Assembly: GCA_037367405.1 (NCBI GenBank)
Contig: JAZKJV010005543.1
Location: forward strand, 248,001-312,000
Origin: Ottelia alismoides
Taxonomy: Eukaryota; Streptophyta; Magnoliopsida; Alismatales; Hydrocharitaceae
Reading direction: 5' to 3'
Length of the DNA stretch: 64,000 bases
The translations under genes were made by a program, and so were the position numbers. Shown piece by piece: positions 33,278 through 44,833 of the stretch. The notes beneath the pieces are model-generated. The model did no database searches, was not told the DNA's origin, and saw nothing but the letters and a program-made list of their open reading frames with translations. Each line of letters begins with the position of its first letter. The stretch's first letter is position 1.

Positions 33278-34648
33278 GGTGGGGAATGGAGGGACGATGG
33301 TGCTCTGTGCTTATAATGGTATCAATACCTGCGGAGGAAGGAGCATCGCATGGATGGGTGTGCGCGTTGTTGATTGGTATGCGATTAACCGTTTGCTGGT
33401 GATTGCCTATCTACCTCGTCATTGTCTTGCAATTTTAGGTGCCTTTGAGTCTTTGACCATATACTTAATCACAAATGTCACGGCATGTTAAACGAACTGT
33501 CTAATGAACAACCTTCAACTATCAGGTGGTAAAGTCATGACTCGTGAATTAGTATAAAAAGGCCTAACAAAATAAAACGAAGTTGGGACTTATTCTTTAC
33601 CATGTATGGGAACAATATTTTGTCCAAAAGTACTAAAGGCCTAGTATGGATGGGAAGGATGGCACGGAGGTATACTGGCATAGCAGGAAGATAGACAAAG
33701 GGAGAAGCGGCTAGAACTCCTCCATCTTTAGTAGCGCTATTGAGAAGGCCAGTATCATATCGTGGATCAAGCAATTATAAACTCATGTCAGGAGTTGGTT
33801 AGCTTATGTCTACTACCGCTATTCCTTATCAACAGAAACGTGCTTTAGGATCGAAAGGCGACCTTAACACAAGTCCTCTTCTTCCTCCTCTCATTTTATT
33901 TTAATAGTTTCTTGTCAAGGTAGACCAAAGAACTCCAAAGACCACGTGAGAGGTCAGGAATATCATAGAAAAAGTCACAAACGGCTCTAGTCTAGTTAAA
34001 GTTGTTAGAGTGTCGAGCTACTAAGCAAAGTCATCACTTTTGATCCTGAGGGATGTCTATTCGCCTCCTCTTGAGGGAGGGAGTAGGTCTAAGTAAACCC
34101 ATCCATGCAAAGAGCAAATCCTTGCTAAGAAGTGATATTTTCTTTGCCATCCTGTTTACATCAAAAAAATATTAAAAAAATAGAAAAGGTGAAATCGACA
34201 ATCAAGAAACCTAATACCTTTGGAACCCAAGTTGGACAGACAAAAGGGCGTCCTAAAGCCAATTAAAGAAAGGATAATGGTCAATTTATATGAAGCGATG
34301 ATCGGGAGGATTTGCAAGATAAAGGATTGAGAGAAGGCATTGAATTAACGATTACTTGATAAAGGAAGATAATGCCAAACACAAAATTACCATCTTCATC
34401 CCGAGAGATTGCACTGAGCATGAAATGGTTGGGGTAGAGGTTTGTTGATCGTGAATATTAATATTATGCCCTCTAATATACTTCTACCAATCTCTAATAA
34501 ATACACATAGTGACTTCGAGATGATATCGCGAAGATCTAGGTAGTACTAAAGTTTGTCAAAAATAAAATGGTTTTTAACCATAATGCTCTTCCCGTGTGT
34601 AATGGAATTTTAGATAAATCAGATATGTCTAATATCCAACCCCAATTT
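33278..34648. other. intergenic DNA without recognisable features
   Basis: No gene is seen. An open frame at 33535-33774 (minus) has no recognisable motif. The stretch nearest 34648 may be the decayed 3' part of the LINE relic that follows. Confidence 0.4.
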
Positions 34649-35490
34649 TTAGAACGGTGTTTTCGCATTAGAAAGCAATGAAAAAAAGAGAACCAGGTTT
34701 CTATAAATGTCATGCTCTTTTTGCTCCAAAGGATGAAAGTTTAAAAAAAATCGACCTTTTATGCCAAACGATAAAAAAATACAGACATTAGTTATTTTTG
34801 ACCAAGCCGACCATTGCAAGTTTTTTCCACGAACCCTCAAAAAATCTATAAAAGCATGTTCCAACTTATCAATAATCATTTTGGGATGATCGAGAATAGA
34901 GAAGATTCGGAGTGGGATAGAAGTAAAAGCATGCCAAAAAAGAGTCAAACAACTGGTATAGGAGTGGTTAATGCTTAATTATCCATGAATATCGGGACAA
35001 CATGGGTTGATAAAGGCAACAAACCTTGATGGCAATTCTTTGTGGAAACAATATAAGAGAGGAGAGGGGAGTGTTTTCAAATATAAAAAATATATTTAGT
35101 GAATTTTATAGCTTGTCTTGGAGCTTTAGAGAAACCATTGAAAATGAGAATAAAATGAAGAGGGAGTAACTCCTACCATTCGTGAAACAAGGGGCATCAT
35201 CATCGTAACGAAGCAAGGTTGGAGTTGAAATGCCTACCTTTAAGAAGAAAAGGAGAAATTTCCCTTTCTTGACAAATAGAATATATGCCTCTTCTCAAGG
35301 GTTCCATGTGAAGGATTAAGAGATAAAGAGGAAGGAGCTTTAGTTGATGAATCCCATGAAAAATCATTGTGAACAAAGGAGAGGTTGGAGTTGTGCAATC
35401 TGTGTCTTGCACAACATCAGGACTAACAATGTCCAAATATGAGAGGGAAGAAGTCAAAGGTGAACCGATCAAGACCAGATGATAAATCAC
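34649..35490 (-). mobile_element. decayed LINE, RT fragment
   Basis: The minus strand reads HGIHQLKLLPLYLLILHMEPLRRGI, matching the RQGDPLSPLLF...MEPL block. About 35 residues later comes LASLRYDDDAPCF at the place of the YADD box. Further on AFTSIPLRIFSILDHPKMIIDKLEHAFIDFLR matches the SIP...F.LP...I...FLW block. Stops and frame changes are common. The order of three motifs supports the call. Confidence 0.6.
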
Positions 35491-36229
35491 TCTTTCGTTA
35501 TGTTAAGAATCTTAAGATGGTTACATTATAATATAAACGAAAAACAATTTACACAGAACCCACGCTTGAAAATGATCTCGATGAAGAGAATGTGATTTAA
35601 TTTGTTTAACCGGGGTAAAACTCAGGGACACGAGCTAATAAGTTATCTAATCTAGGTTGAAAGTATTTATTTTACAAATTCTAGTGTGATTAGATCAAAG
35701 CGGTGCAATGCATGAAGATTTTTATATTTTTATATACAAATTAAATGCTACAGAATGGATGATATGAAATATAGAACAAATAATAATACACACATAAAAG
35801 CTCCTGAATTAATTGTGTGGTATCTTAAAATGGTCCGAGGATTAATTCTATAATTAATGCACAAGTCATATATTGCTTAAATGATTATTCCAATTATAAT
35901 TGAGGCATCTAGGTCCCTAACAGATGCCACTTATTCATGTTTAAATTAGAGTGAATATGATTCAAAATAGTTCAAAACTCATTAAAACATGAAATGTAAG
36001 GATTAATTTGCCTACTTTTATGTTAATTATTAAAGCAGAATGAATTAATGGAAAATTAAACAAGACGAAAAAAGCATGGACTTTGATATTAATTAATAAA
36101 TATACAAATATCACATCATAACAAATAATGCATCAATAGGTTGAGAATTAGATTACAATTCCAAAAAGCCTGATTTCACTAAATCTGAGTTCATATGCAA
36201 AAGTATTCAACATACAATCCATGGGTCTT
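35491..36229. other. AT-rich intergenic DNA
   Basis: Nothing recognisable is present. No long open frame or repeat boundary was found. Confidence 0.6.
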
Positions 36230-36855
36230 TTTGTAACAAAATATAGGGATAATATAGGAGTCTTTATTTCGTACGAATCTTTAATGACATAATATAGAGA
36301 TATATTGATGGAAATCCACTGAAGAAAATTTCAAAAAAATAAAAAAAAATCGGACGAAATGGGGCGGGGGAGCCAAGTTAGCTCCCCCCATCAGGGCAAC
36401 CCCATTTTACCCCATATATATGAGAAAAAGGATCCTACTCCATGAATTAGGTAACTTACCTACTCCATTTTCATTTTTTCAAAATTTTTTTATTTTTGTA
36501 GATGCTTCCATGGATTTTCATAACTATATCCCTCTAATATACCATTCAAATTTCGTCAGAAACAGAGACTCCGGCGGCCTCCATATATACAGTCATTTTC
36601 TAACAGTCAGAGATTTGATGTATTCTATGTGTGTGTAGGTTAAAAGGGGTTGTCCCTAAGGAGGGGCTAACTTAGCCCCCCCCATCCATTTTCCCATTTT
36701 TTATTTTTTTTGAAATTTCTTTCGTGAATATTCATCATTATATTCCTATATTATATCATTCAAATTTCATGCGAAACAGAAACTCCTACGGAAAAAATAA
36801 AAAGAAAAAAGAAAATGGGGCGGGTGGATCTAAATTAACCCCCCTAGAGGATAGC
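36230..36855. repeat. cluster of partial foldback MITE copies
   Basis: Three partial, related units are packed here. At 36230-36412 an arm ends GGGGGAGCCAAGTTAGCTCCCCCC. At 36413-36620 a copy begins GAGAAAAAGGATCCTACTCC. At 36650-36855 a unit begins AGGGGCTAACTTAGCCCC. All share the core CATAACTATATCCCTCTAATAT and CATTCAAATTTCGTCAGAAAC, in either orientation. Confidence 0.7.
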
Positions 36856-36856
36856 C

Positions 36857-36858
<2 letters not shown>

Positions 36859-36914
<56 letters not shown>
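36859..36914. repeat. (AT)28 microsatellite
   Basis: It is an uninterrupted AT run of 56 bp. It forms the left flank of the foldback element that follows. Confidence 0.95.
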
Positions 36915-36917
<3 letters not shown>

Positions 36918-36920
36918 GAA

Positions 36921-37293
36921 AGGGACCATACTGCATGGAGTAGGTAACTTACCCACTCCACTTTCTTCTTTTTCAATTTTTTTATTTTTTTTGAAAAATA
37001 CTTTCATAGATTTTCATAACTATATCCCTCTAATATGTCATTCAAATTTCGTCAGAAACATAGACTCCTACGGCCTCCATCCAAAACATGAAAAATACAA
37101 CAAATCTGTGACCGTTAAAAAATGACTGTCTGGATGGAGGCCGTACGAGTCTCTGCTTCTGACGAAATTTGAATGACATATTAGAGGGATATAGTTATGA
37201 AAATCCATGGAAGCATTTTTAAAAAAAATAAAAAAATTGAAAAAGAAGAAAATGGAGTAGGTAAGTTACCTACTCCATGGAGTAGGATCCCTT
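36921..37293. mobile_element. intact foldback MITE set in a TA microsatellite
   Basis: Arms of about 180 bp are inverted repeats of each other. The left end is AGGGACCATACTGCATGGAG and the right end, reversed, is AGGGATCCTACTCCATGGAG. They meet around a short centre near 37110. The left flank is (AT)28 and the right flank is CTATATATATAATG, so it sits in TA-repeat DNA as described for the rice Micron MITEs. Confidence 0.75.
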
Positions 37294-37879
37294 CTCTCTC
37301 TATATATATAATGTGTGTGTGTGTGTGAGATTTCAAAATATGGTAAGGAAACTTTCTATTACTACAGTTTTCCCAATAAAAACATATATTTCTTGGAGAA
37401 GAGCAGGGATGATTATTTGTTATAGCCCCTGCTGCAGCAGACTCAGTTGTAGGGACTACAGTTGTCCGATCACCTATCCCCCGCATCGAGATACGGGCCC
37501 ACTATCCCGGCCCCCTAGGAGAATCGTCGGATTCCCATTCGACGTACCTTGTGAATTACAGCCCCTGTTGTAAATGCCCTTTGTAGCATACGATCGGTTC
37601 CCGGAGAAGAGAAGGATATATGAGATGTGATTTAATGTTGCAAAACAATATAACAAGGAACAAAAATGTCCTAAAGATGTCTCGTGGACCATATTATTGG
37701 AATTCTGTAAGGCAACAAAGGTTCAAGCAATATCGCCGTGCTTGAGGCGTTATTAGAGCAACAATACGAAAAAAAAGTTGGAAGTGCAACTTACGCAAGT
37801 ATAGTATATTACAATGTACTGATCTCGAAGACAAAGCCACGGATTTTTATTTAGTCATATATCTATAAGGATCGATGCA
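37294..37879. other. spacer 3' of the CUL3 pseudogene
   Basis: It starts with a TATATA and GT microsatellite (to 37326). The remainder, including a GC-richer patch at 37420-37560, shows no recognisable gene. Confidence 0.5.
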
Positions 37880-40802
37880 TCATATCAGCGCGCGAGGGAG
37901 CATGTCTTCAAGTTCAGACGAGAACAGGTGCTCACATTCCGTCTTAAGTTTAGTAATCAAACTCTTCTCAGCATCCATGGCAATCGTCCCCACATTCAGC
38001 AACCTTTTCTCCAAATGCTGCTTATAGAACCTCACAAACGTTTCCTTCTCCTGAACATCATCAACACCTTCTCAAGAACATCCTCAGTTTCTTCGTCAAT
38101 GACGGTACTAGATTCTTCGCGGAGCATCTGATCAACGTACAAGGATAGGAACTCAGGTGAATTGCTGTTTGTGTTGATCAGGTACTGGAATGATGAGTCT
38201 AAAGCACTTCGGAAGTTCCCGTCATCATTGAAAGAACATTTGACGATCTTACGATGCTTGTCCATCTCGTCAAGAAGACGCTGAACGAAGGCGATGGGAT
38301 TTGTTAAATTATCTGGATCACTGATCAGCTGCGTACCGGTTTCCTGAAGGTGAGATGCCATCACATCTCTCATGGTAGTTAGACCATCGGGGATATGTCG
38401 GAACAACTCGTACATTCTCTTCAAGTCTTCGCTTTCGTTGCGAATCAGCATATGCACGAGGCCAGATCCCTCCATGCGAACTAATCTATGCCTGTGATTT
38501 TCAATCATCTCCCTCTCCACCACTCGTATAATCTTTGGTCTGGTTTCTGGAGCCAAATAGCGAGAGATCCTTTTGACTTCTTCGTCGAGCCGCAGCTGGA
38601 CTTTCGTTAGGTACTCGCTACAATTGCAGCATTCGATAAGCCTTTGTGACTCTTCACTAAAGAAGTTGGAAGAAGCTTTAAGGAAAAACTTCTCGAAATC
38701 TTCCTCGTACACCGGTGCACCCAGATCGGAGAGCATCTGTGTAACACGCCTCATGAGCTCTCCGTCTACGACACCGCCGTTACGATCCCTGAGAACGAGT
38801 TCGAGAAGTGTGTCAAGCAGCCTCGTCTGGATGTGGTTAGAACGGATGATGACATCCCTCCACAAGTTCAGACCAAGTTCATGAATAGGTGTCTTGTGAT
38901 TTATTGGAATGAAAGTCCTGTCCATGTACATCAACATATCTCGGATCATTTGCAATGCCTTGTTGTGCTCATCCCACTTTCTGCTGAGATCCTCCAGGAA
39001 TAATGCACCCTGCGAGGCCTCGATGGACTTTGCAATATCCTTGAGATGGGATGTCGTTGTCTGGACAAGTCCAGAGTAAAGCTTTTCCCCTTGTTTGTGC
39101 AGCACCAAACGGTATGCATTCCTACATTTGAAAATTACTAATCAGAAACACAGATTAACCTTTTCTGCAACTATTTAATATCATGATTGGATCATGGGTA
39201 ACAAAATTTACAAATAACCACAGTAAAAATCCACAATATAATTCACAATCATGTTCCTACTTTCTTGGCGAGCCATTATAACCTTCAAAACTGGATTTAA
39301 TGAGGCTACCTCCGTGGAGGAGCCAACTTTGCTATATCACCCTTATTTTCCTGATTTCCAAAGGTTTTTTCTGAAAGTACCTGCAAGATTTAGTTCACTA
39401 GATGACAACATAATGTCATTCATATTCAAAATTTATGTAAAACAAGCATTTCTAACATGTCCATCTATAACGAGTCGATTTCAGCAAATCTAAGACCGGT
39501 AAAATTTGGCAGACTTGATGGATGGGATAGGAGCCTTGAATTTTGTCGAAATTTGAATGACAACATAGAGCTATATAGTGATCTAAATTCTCCTAGATGT
39601 TTTCAGAAAATACCTTAAGAAATAAGAAAAATATGGACGGGTGTGGCCAAGTTGGCTCCCCCATAAGGATATATCCATTAAACCATTAAAAAAATTCATT
39701 TAATTTCAAAAATTCTAAAGAAACTGCACATTTTCATAATTTTATAAAGTTTATCATATAAACAAATATTTGAAAATTTGAAAAAAAAAAACATAAAATT
39801 GAGAAAGAAGGACCAAACATTAACTCAATGAGTTAATTTTTGGAGTAAAATAATATCAATGATTACAGTGCATGACAGAAAAACTATTAAGGTCCTTGGT
39901 ATAAATGCCTTAATGTCGACTTAGCTTACGGCAAGTCAGTCTAGAGAGATATATTTAGGCGACGTTAAATAAATGTCGATATAGCATAGGACACCGTTTA
40001 AATAGATCTAACTCGACCAAAGCTCATGTTCTGGTGGTGGGAATACAAAGACATGTGCTTAAAATCCCATTTATTTATTACCATTATCTCCACTATGCTA
40101 TATATATATATATATTATATAATAATACTAAGGACGAGCATAAATAACTCAAATTGCTGAGATCCGTAAAGTCAATTTGTTGTTATAATTCTTTAAATTT
40201 ACACATACGTCTTGCTTTGTCAACTGCAAAAAAAAAAGAACACACCCCACCATTTTGATATCTGGGGTTTATACATGATTTGGGCTCAGATAAGATTGAG
40301 ATTTACATATGATTTGGGACAATCATAGCTCTTCCAAGTCGGGGACAATTCAGACGGCCTTACACTAAGGATGAGCCCAGAATCATACAGAGCCGCAAAC
40401 CCGGTACCAATAAACCTCAGCACAATGGATAGAACCCCAAGAGGATTCACGGCGAAATGAACAGACAATACCTATCTTAAATACTTGGGGGAAAAAGGCT
40501 ACCGATCGAGAAGCGATTTCGGAAGTCGCAGATGCGGCAGATCCGCAAAGATCGATCCGGTCACGATAATTAGATGAATTTAACGTAATTAAAAAGCCGA
40601 GCACGATTCAGATAAAAGATTAATCGACATCAATCACGGACCTGTAGGATTCCTCGAAGTTGCATCCGCTGGCTTGGTACTTATAGATATCTTCTATACT
40701 GTTCTCGACGGTCTTCCACAGCTGTTCGACAGATTAGGCATCCAGAGCCTCAGGCTCCATGAAAGCTTCGATTTTGAAGGTCCGCTTCTTGCGAGAGCCC
40801 AT
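37880..40802 (-). pseudogene. CUL3: CUL3 pseudogene, truncated second copy
   Basis: Exon 1 (40802-40642) is 161 nt, exactly as in the intact gene, and starts MGSRKKRTFKIEAFMEPE. A TAA at 40736-40734 ends it at codon 23. The donor GTCCGT and acceptor AAATGTAG|GAATGCATAC are kept, with a 1.5-kb intron (40641-39122). Exon 2 is open for more than 358 codons, from NAYRLVLHKQGEKLYSGL through the cullin repeats to KVLMMFR. There a loss of about 10 nt near 38050 shifts the frame to a stop at 38032. In the shifted frame homology continues as KETFVRFYKQHLEKRLL and KTECEHLFSSELEDM to about 37901. The rest of the cullin homology domain and the NEDD8 site are absent. It lies 6.1 kb upstream of intact CUL3 on the same strand, so this is a tandem duplicate. 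A short N-terminal product is conceivable but not supported. Confidence 0.92.
39310..39670. mobile_element. diverged foldback MITE inside the pseudogene intron
   Basis: The left arm has GGAGGAGCCAACTTTG and the right arm, reversed, GGGGGAGCCAACTTGG. Both arms carry TTTTCTGAAA and GTCATTCA words at matching distances. It belongs to the same family as the cluster at 36.2-37.3 kb but is more decayed. Confidence 0.6.
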
Positions 40803-41080
40803 CTGGGGGATCGAGGAGGACCAAAGAGGAGAGGAGATGGAGTAGTGACCAAAGAGGGGAGGGACGCCTTGACGCGGGAGAACAACAGTTGTTGGCTGAC
40901 GGTGGAAGATGCTGAGAAGTTTTCACACACCGCGGGTTCTCCATTCTCTCTTCACCATTCACACGCTGTGAAGAAACTTGATGTCCGTTCACATTGTAGG
41001 GACGATCATGGACTTTTCTTTTCAAGACCTATTTAATTCTTCAGTGCAGATTAGAACATGAGAATTATATCTATTTTTAA
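40803..41080. other. upstream flank of the CUL3 pseudogene
   Basis: GC-rich sequence to about 40990 resembles a former leader and promoter. I see no clear TATA box for the minus strand. AT-rich DNA follows, up to the inverted repeat. Confidence 0.4.
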
Positions 41081-41205
41081 TTTATTTCACGCCTTCACGG
41101 AACACACAGCCGGAGCGTTTGATGGAAGCAGAGGAGTAGAGAATAAAAAAAATTAAATCAGACCGTTGGAGGAAAAAGTTAATGCAGAAGCTTTCTACTG
41201 ATAAC

Positions 41206-41277
41206 TATCAGAGCCAGGTTTCGATCCTGGGACCTGTGGGTTATGGGCCCACCACACTTCCGCTGCGCCACTCTGAT
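41206..41277 (-). tRNA. initiator tRNA-Met (CAT)
   Basis: The 72-nt gene starts ATCAGAG and ends CTCTGATA, giving a full acceptor stem with the A1:U72 pair typical of eukaryotic initiators plus discriminator A. The anticodon arm is GTGGGCCCATAACCCAC with anticodon CAT. The T arm has AGGATCGAAACCT with A in place of T54, again typical of initiators, and serves as box B. A T5 run about 28 nt downstream (41178-41174) can serve as Pol III terminator. Compared with the plant initiator I remember, one D-stem base is C to T, which leaves a G-U pair. Confidence 0.93.
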
Positions 41278-41360
41278 TTGTTGCAGTCGTTTAAGACGAT
41301 TAAATTAAAGAAACAGGTTGCCATCTTTACATGCTGCAGAAGACTTGTCAGTTACACTTG

Positions 41361-41511
41361 GGGCCTGTTTGGTTGCAGGGTTGGACAAGGTTGGGTTGGG
41401 CAGGGGTACCCCTGTGAATAGTAAACTGTGAGGAGGAGAACCCTGTTTGGTTGGAGGGGTAACCCGGGTTGGGCCAAGCCAACCCTGTCCAACCCTCCAA
41501 CCAAACAATCC
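41361..41511. mobile_element. palindromic MITE between the tRNA arms
   Basis: The left end GGGCCTGTTTGGTTGCAGGG and the right end, reversed, GATTGTTTGGTTGGAGGG are inverted repeats. They continue into GTTGGACAAGGTTGG and its partner. The interior repeats the same GTTGG/CCAAC theme. No target duplication is clear. Confidence 0.55.
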
Positions 41512-41643
41512 GCCATAAGGTCAACAAAATCAAAATTACAAAAAAAAAGAGTTGTGACAAGGGATGACGTCAATAATTATGAAAATGTAGACGAAATCTT
41601 GTAATATGCTTCCTGAATTCTTCTTGGAAGAAGATGGCAACAA

Positions 41644-41714
41644 ATCTGAATGGTGCAGCGGAAGTGTGGTGGACCCATAACCTATGGGTCCAGGAATGAA
41701 ACCTGGCTTGGATA
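41644..41714 (+). pseudogene. decayed initiator tRNA-Met copy
   Basis: It keeps GCAGCGGAAGTGTGGTGG, the CATAACC loop and GAAACCTGG. It has lost a base in the variable/T-stem region, has mismatches in the acceptor stem (ATCTGAA against TTGGATA) and reads GGAATGAAACC at box B. It is the partner of the intact gene in the inverted duplication. Confidence 0.85.
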
Positions 41715-41845
41715 CACGGTCGAAGGCTTTCGTGTTAAATTTTTTCTCCAATGATCTGATTTAGTTTTTTTTTATCCTCTGCTTACATCAAACGCTCCTC
41801 CAGTCTGCCGGCTGTGTATTCCATGAAGGTGCGAAATAAAGTTAA

Positions 41846-44200
41846 CTAGTGTTATACCCGTGCTTTGCGGCGGGCAAATAAAGGCACAAAGGTAAAATCA
41901 GGAAGGACGTGATGCATCCTCTTTTTTACGTTTAAGCGAACTTCAGAAAATAGATTTGAATATTATAAAGATAACTTGCATAGAGAAAGTATCAGGAGAA
42001 CTATATGAAAATACAACACTGGGGTTTTCATGTTTATATAAAAATCGAGAATGTGGTAGTTTTTTTTCATGAGAATAAATGCAAGTAAATATGTAAATTA
42101 GCTGGTTTAATGTGAGCTTGTGAAAAGGTAACATATTTTTTTCGTTTAACATGATCAGGAATTCAGACACATGTTCTCTACTTGATAATGACAACAGATT
42201 CATTTTCAATTGTATTAACATGACCAAACACAAAATCTATATCAAATAAGCACAACCTGGAGATTGTTTATGTAGTTGAGTTGTTTGTGACGGAAAACAT
42301 GAAGGGGCAATAGAGTATCACGCTCTGTAATGTATACCATATTGTCTCCTATGTGTTGTTATTTGAAAAAATATGTGAATATGAAATATAAAATCTAAAT
42401 ATAGAAAGTATTAGGGGAAAATCTCCAAATAAAACATTGACGTTTTTATGTTTATATTAAAAACTTGGAATATGACAGGTATTTTTTTCTTAGAGTAAAA
42501 TTAAGTAAATATGTAAATTAGCTTGTTACATGAGAGTTTGTGAGAATACACTATATAGTCTGATAACTAACATGGTAAAAAATTCTGAGACAATATCTTT
42601 GCTACCTTAACCTTTAATCCATTCCAAGGAAAATATCGCATCAGAAATCCAATACATGAACACGGAGAAGAACTTCCAAAATGACAGAGAGGCTACACGG
42701 ATAGACAATGAGATCTGAGAAAAAAGCTAACAAAGAGAGAATTTGGATAGATTTTTTTTAAATGTAAAAAAACATACTAAAATATTCAAGGAAAGTAGAC
42801 CAAAAGTACTCCTAAAAGTTCTTTATGCAATTAATCAAGAATGAAACATGTTACCTGACACAACTTTGAAGATACATCAATACTTTATACAAAATAAGAA
42901 ACATGTATACATAATAACAAAATAGTATAATTCTATTAAGCGTATGTAATATAAGGCAACTTGATATTTTTACCTACTTGCTATACCTTCAAGAGTATAG
43001 CGGTGTCAAATATGGAATTAACAACAACCCGTATAAACATGTAAACTTTCGTCAACAACCCACAAAGAGTAACTTTAAGATAAATTACTTCAATTGAAAA
43101 TATTTATTTTAATGAATAAAGCACAAAAAAAAAACATGCTACCTGAACCATCTCCAATTCTACACAAATGTTTGATCAAGAGGAACACATGTATACATAA
43201 TCAGTATATAGTGCAACTCAGTGTCGTCCCTGATATTTCGTGGGCCCTAGGCAAAAGGAAACAATGGGCCCTTAATAATTTTTAGAGGAACAATGTGTCT
43301 TTATGGAATTTTGAGCTTTCACGTTGAATTTTTCACCTTCGATTCCATCAGGGCCCATTTTTCGGTGAGTTGTTTCATCGAAAACTTGATTTTATAAGAA
43401 CCCATTTTTTGGTGAATTCTTTCACAAAAAATATGATTCTATAAGAGTGCAATAGGATATATACTATCTTTTTCCTAAACTAAAGATTGAAAAACATGTA
43501 AACATGGGCCCCTGAAATTGATTGGTCATGGACTATTGCACTCACAAACTACCCTCAGGGACAACCCTAGTGTAACTTTATTGAATCTTTTCTTATAGAA
43601 AACATCCTAGCTATTTTACATATGTGGCATAACTTGCGAGTTAGCCATATAGCAAATACATGTATAATAAAAATCCGAAACTCCATTAGTAGCATGACAA
43701 TGGAAATTTTGTGTTGTAAGTTTAAATAGTACAATTCATTTAAAAAGACTAAATTCATACAATTAATCAAGAATTAAACACCATACTACTTGAAACAACT
43801 CCGAAGATACATAAATACTTGATGCAGGAAAAAAATATGTATACGAAGCAAACAAATAATACAACTCTAATAAACCTTTGTAACAAAAAACAACTCAGAC
43901 ATTTTACCTACGTGGTATACCTTGGAAATTATACAGTTACCAAATATAAGATTAACACGTATAAAAAAATTAAATTTCCATTAAGAACTTAAGGCCGGTT
44001 GTTACTTCTTAACGGTGTGGATTTTAATCCTGGATTTCATGTTATTCTCCGGGAATATTCTAGATATCTACAGGTACACATTTCGAGTGCCAGAATCATA
44101 AAATTTACAATTCTTAGTAAGAGTAGCTTTATGCCGTAATGGTTTTAGAAAAGCAACCAATACAGCTTGACCTTACTCGGATTTCTATAATGGGTTGATC
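41846..44200 (-). mobile_element. Helitron-like element (3' end clear, 5' end not found)
   Basis: On the minus strand the sequence ends with a hairpin (CCCGCCGCAAAGCACGGG, 41874-41857), then TATAACACTAG followed by T. This fits a Helitron 3' end: hairpin plus CTAG, inserted next to T. The extent to about 44200 is a guess based on internal direct repeats. A unit at about 41930-42190 recurs at 42360-42600, and another at about 42830-43060 recurs at 43130-43210 and 43745-43990. No helicase is encoded, so it would be non-autonomous. Confidence 0.4.
43219..43569. mobile_element. 351-bp hAT MITE of the CAGTGCCGTCCCTGA family
   Basis: The flanks are GTGCAACT (43211-43218) and GTGTAACT (43570-43577), an 8-bp duplication with one mismatch. 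The left end CAGTGTCGTCCCTGA and the right end, reversed, TAGGGTTGTCCCTGA form the terminal repeats. The next bases, GGGCCCTAGGCAAAAGG, match the right end of the larger element at 49628-51407, so both belong to one family. Confidence 0.8.
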
Positions 44201-44411
44201 CATCAAGGTTTAGGCCAACGGAAATAAACGTGTCGGATGGCATGAAAGAAGACCGACTGAAGAAAGAAATGAGCGGAGGCAAAGGGCGGGGAGCAGAAAT
44301 GCATAGGAATGGGATTATGGGACCACGTGGCTAAAGCTGGGGTTGGGGACTCAGCTTTAGTGTAGAGTATAGATATGGACGTCACTTTCCATCTTATTAA
44401 TATCTCAGTAG

Positions 44412-44825
44412 TAGACCTGGCCAACGGGCTGGGGGCCCGCCCTCCCAGCCCGTCCAGCCCGCTCATGGGTCGGGCTTGGACTTCGAAATTTAAGCATGGG
44501 CCGGCCCGGTCCGGCCCGCAAAAAATAAAAAATATATAAATATATGTCAAATTATACATATATTAATATGATATGCTTTAAGTTTTCCATTTATGACGCT
44601 AGTTTTAAATAAAAATTCAATGAATTACATGTCAAGTAACATGTAAACTACGTATATTAGTTATATAAAGTATAGATGGTATTAACAAAATCATTTATAC
44701 GTATGAAATGCCATTAAAAAATCAATAGAAAATGACCAAAATGGGTCATGGGGGCCCATGGACGGTCTTTGGACAGAGGTTTTTTAACCTCGGCCCGTTC
44801 GGCCCGGCCCGCAATTTGGCCAGGT
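44412..44825. mobile_element. 414-bp hAT-like MITE with GC-rich ends
   Basis: CTCAGTAG stands directly on both sides (44404-44411 and 44826-44833). The ends are TAGACCTGGCCAACGGGC and, reversed, ACCTGGCCAAATTGCGGGC; the subterminal parts are dense in GGGCC/CCGGCCCG. Exact ends are uncertain by about 3 bp, since the terminal repeats align best with a small offset. Confidence 0.65.
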
Positions 44826-44833
44826 CTCAGTAG

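Larger units (their letters stand above)
41081..41841. repeat. inverted duplication of about 205-bp arms around an initiator tRNA-Met
   Basis: The left arm 41081-41284 and the right arm 41637-41841 are reverse complements with roughly 80-85 % identity by eye, including flanks outside the tRNA on both sides. Shared words include ACACAGCCGG, GCGTTTGATG, AAGCAGAGGA, TTGGAG and GATTTGTTGC. The 350-bp centre holds a MITE. Confidence 0.85.

Noticed and set aside
36786..37125. frames with long Tyr-Ile repeats
   Set aside because: They are translations of the AT microsatellite and foldback arms.
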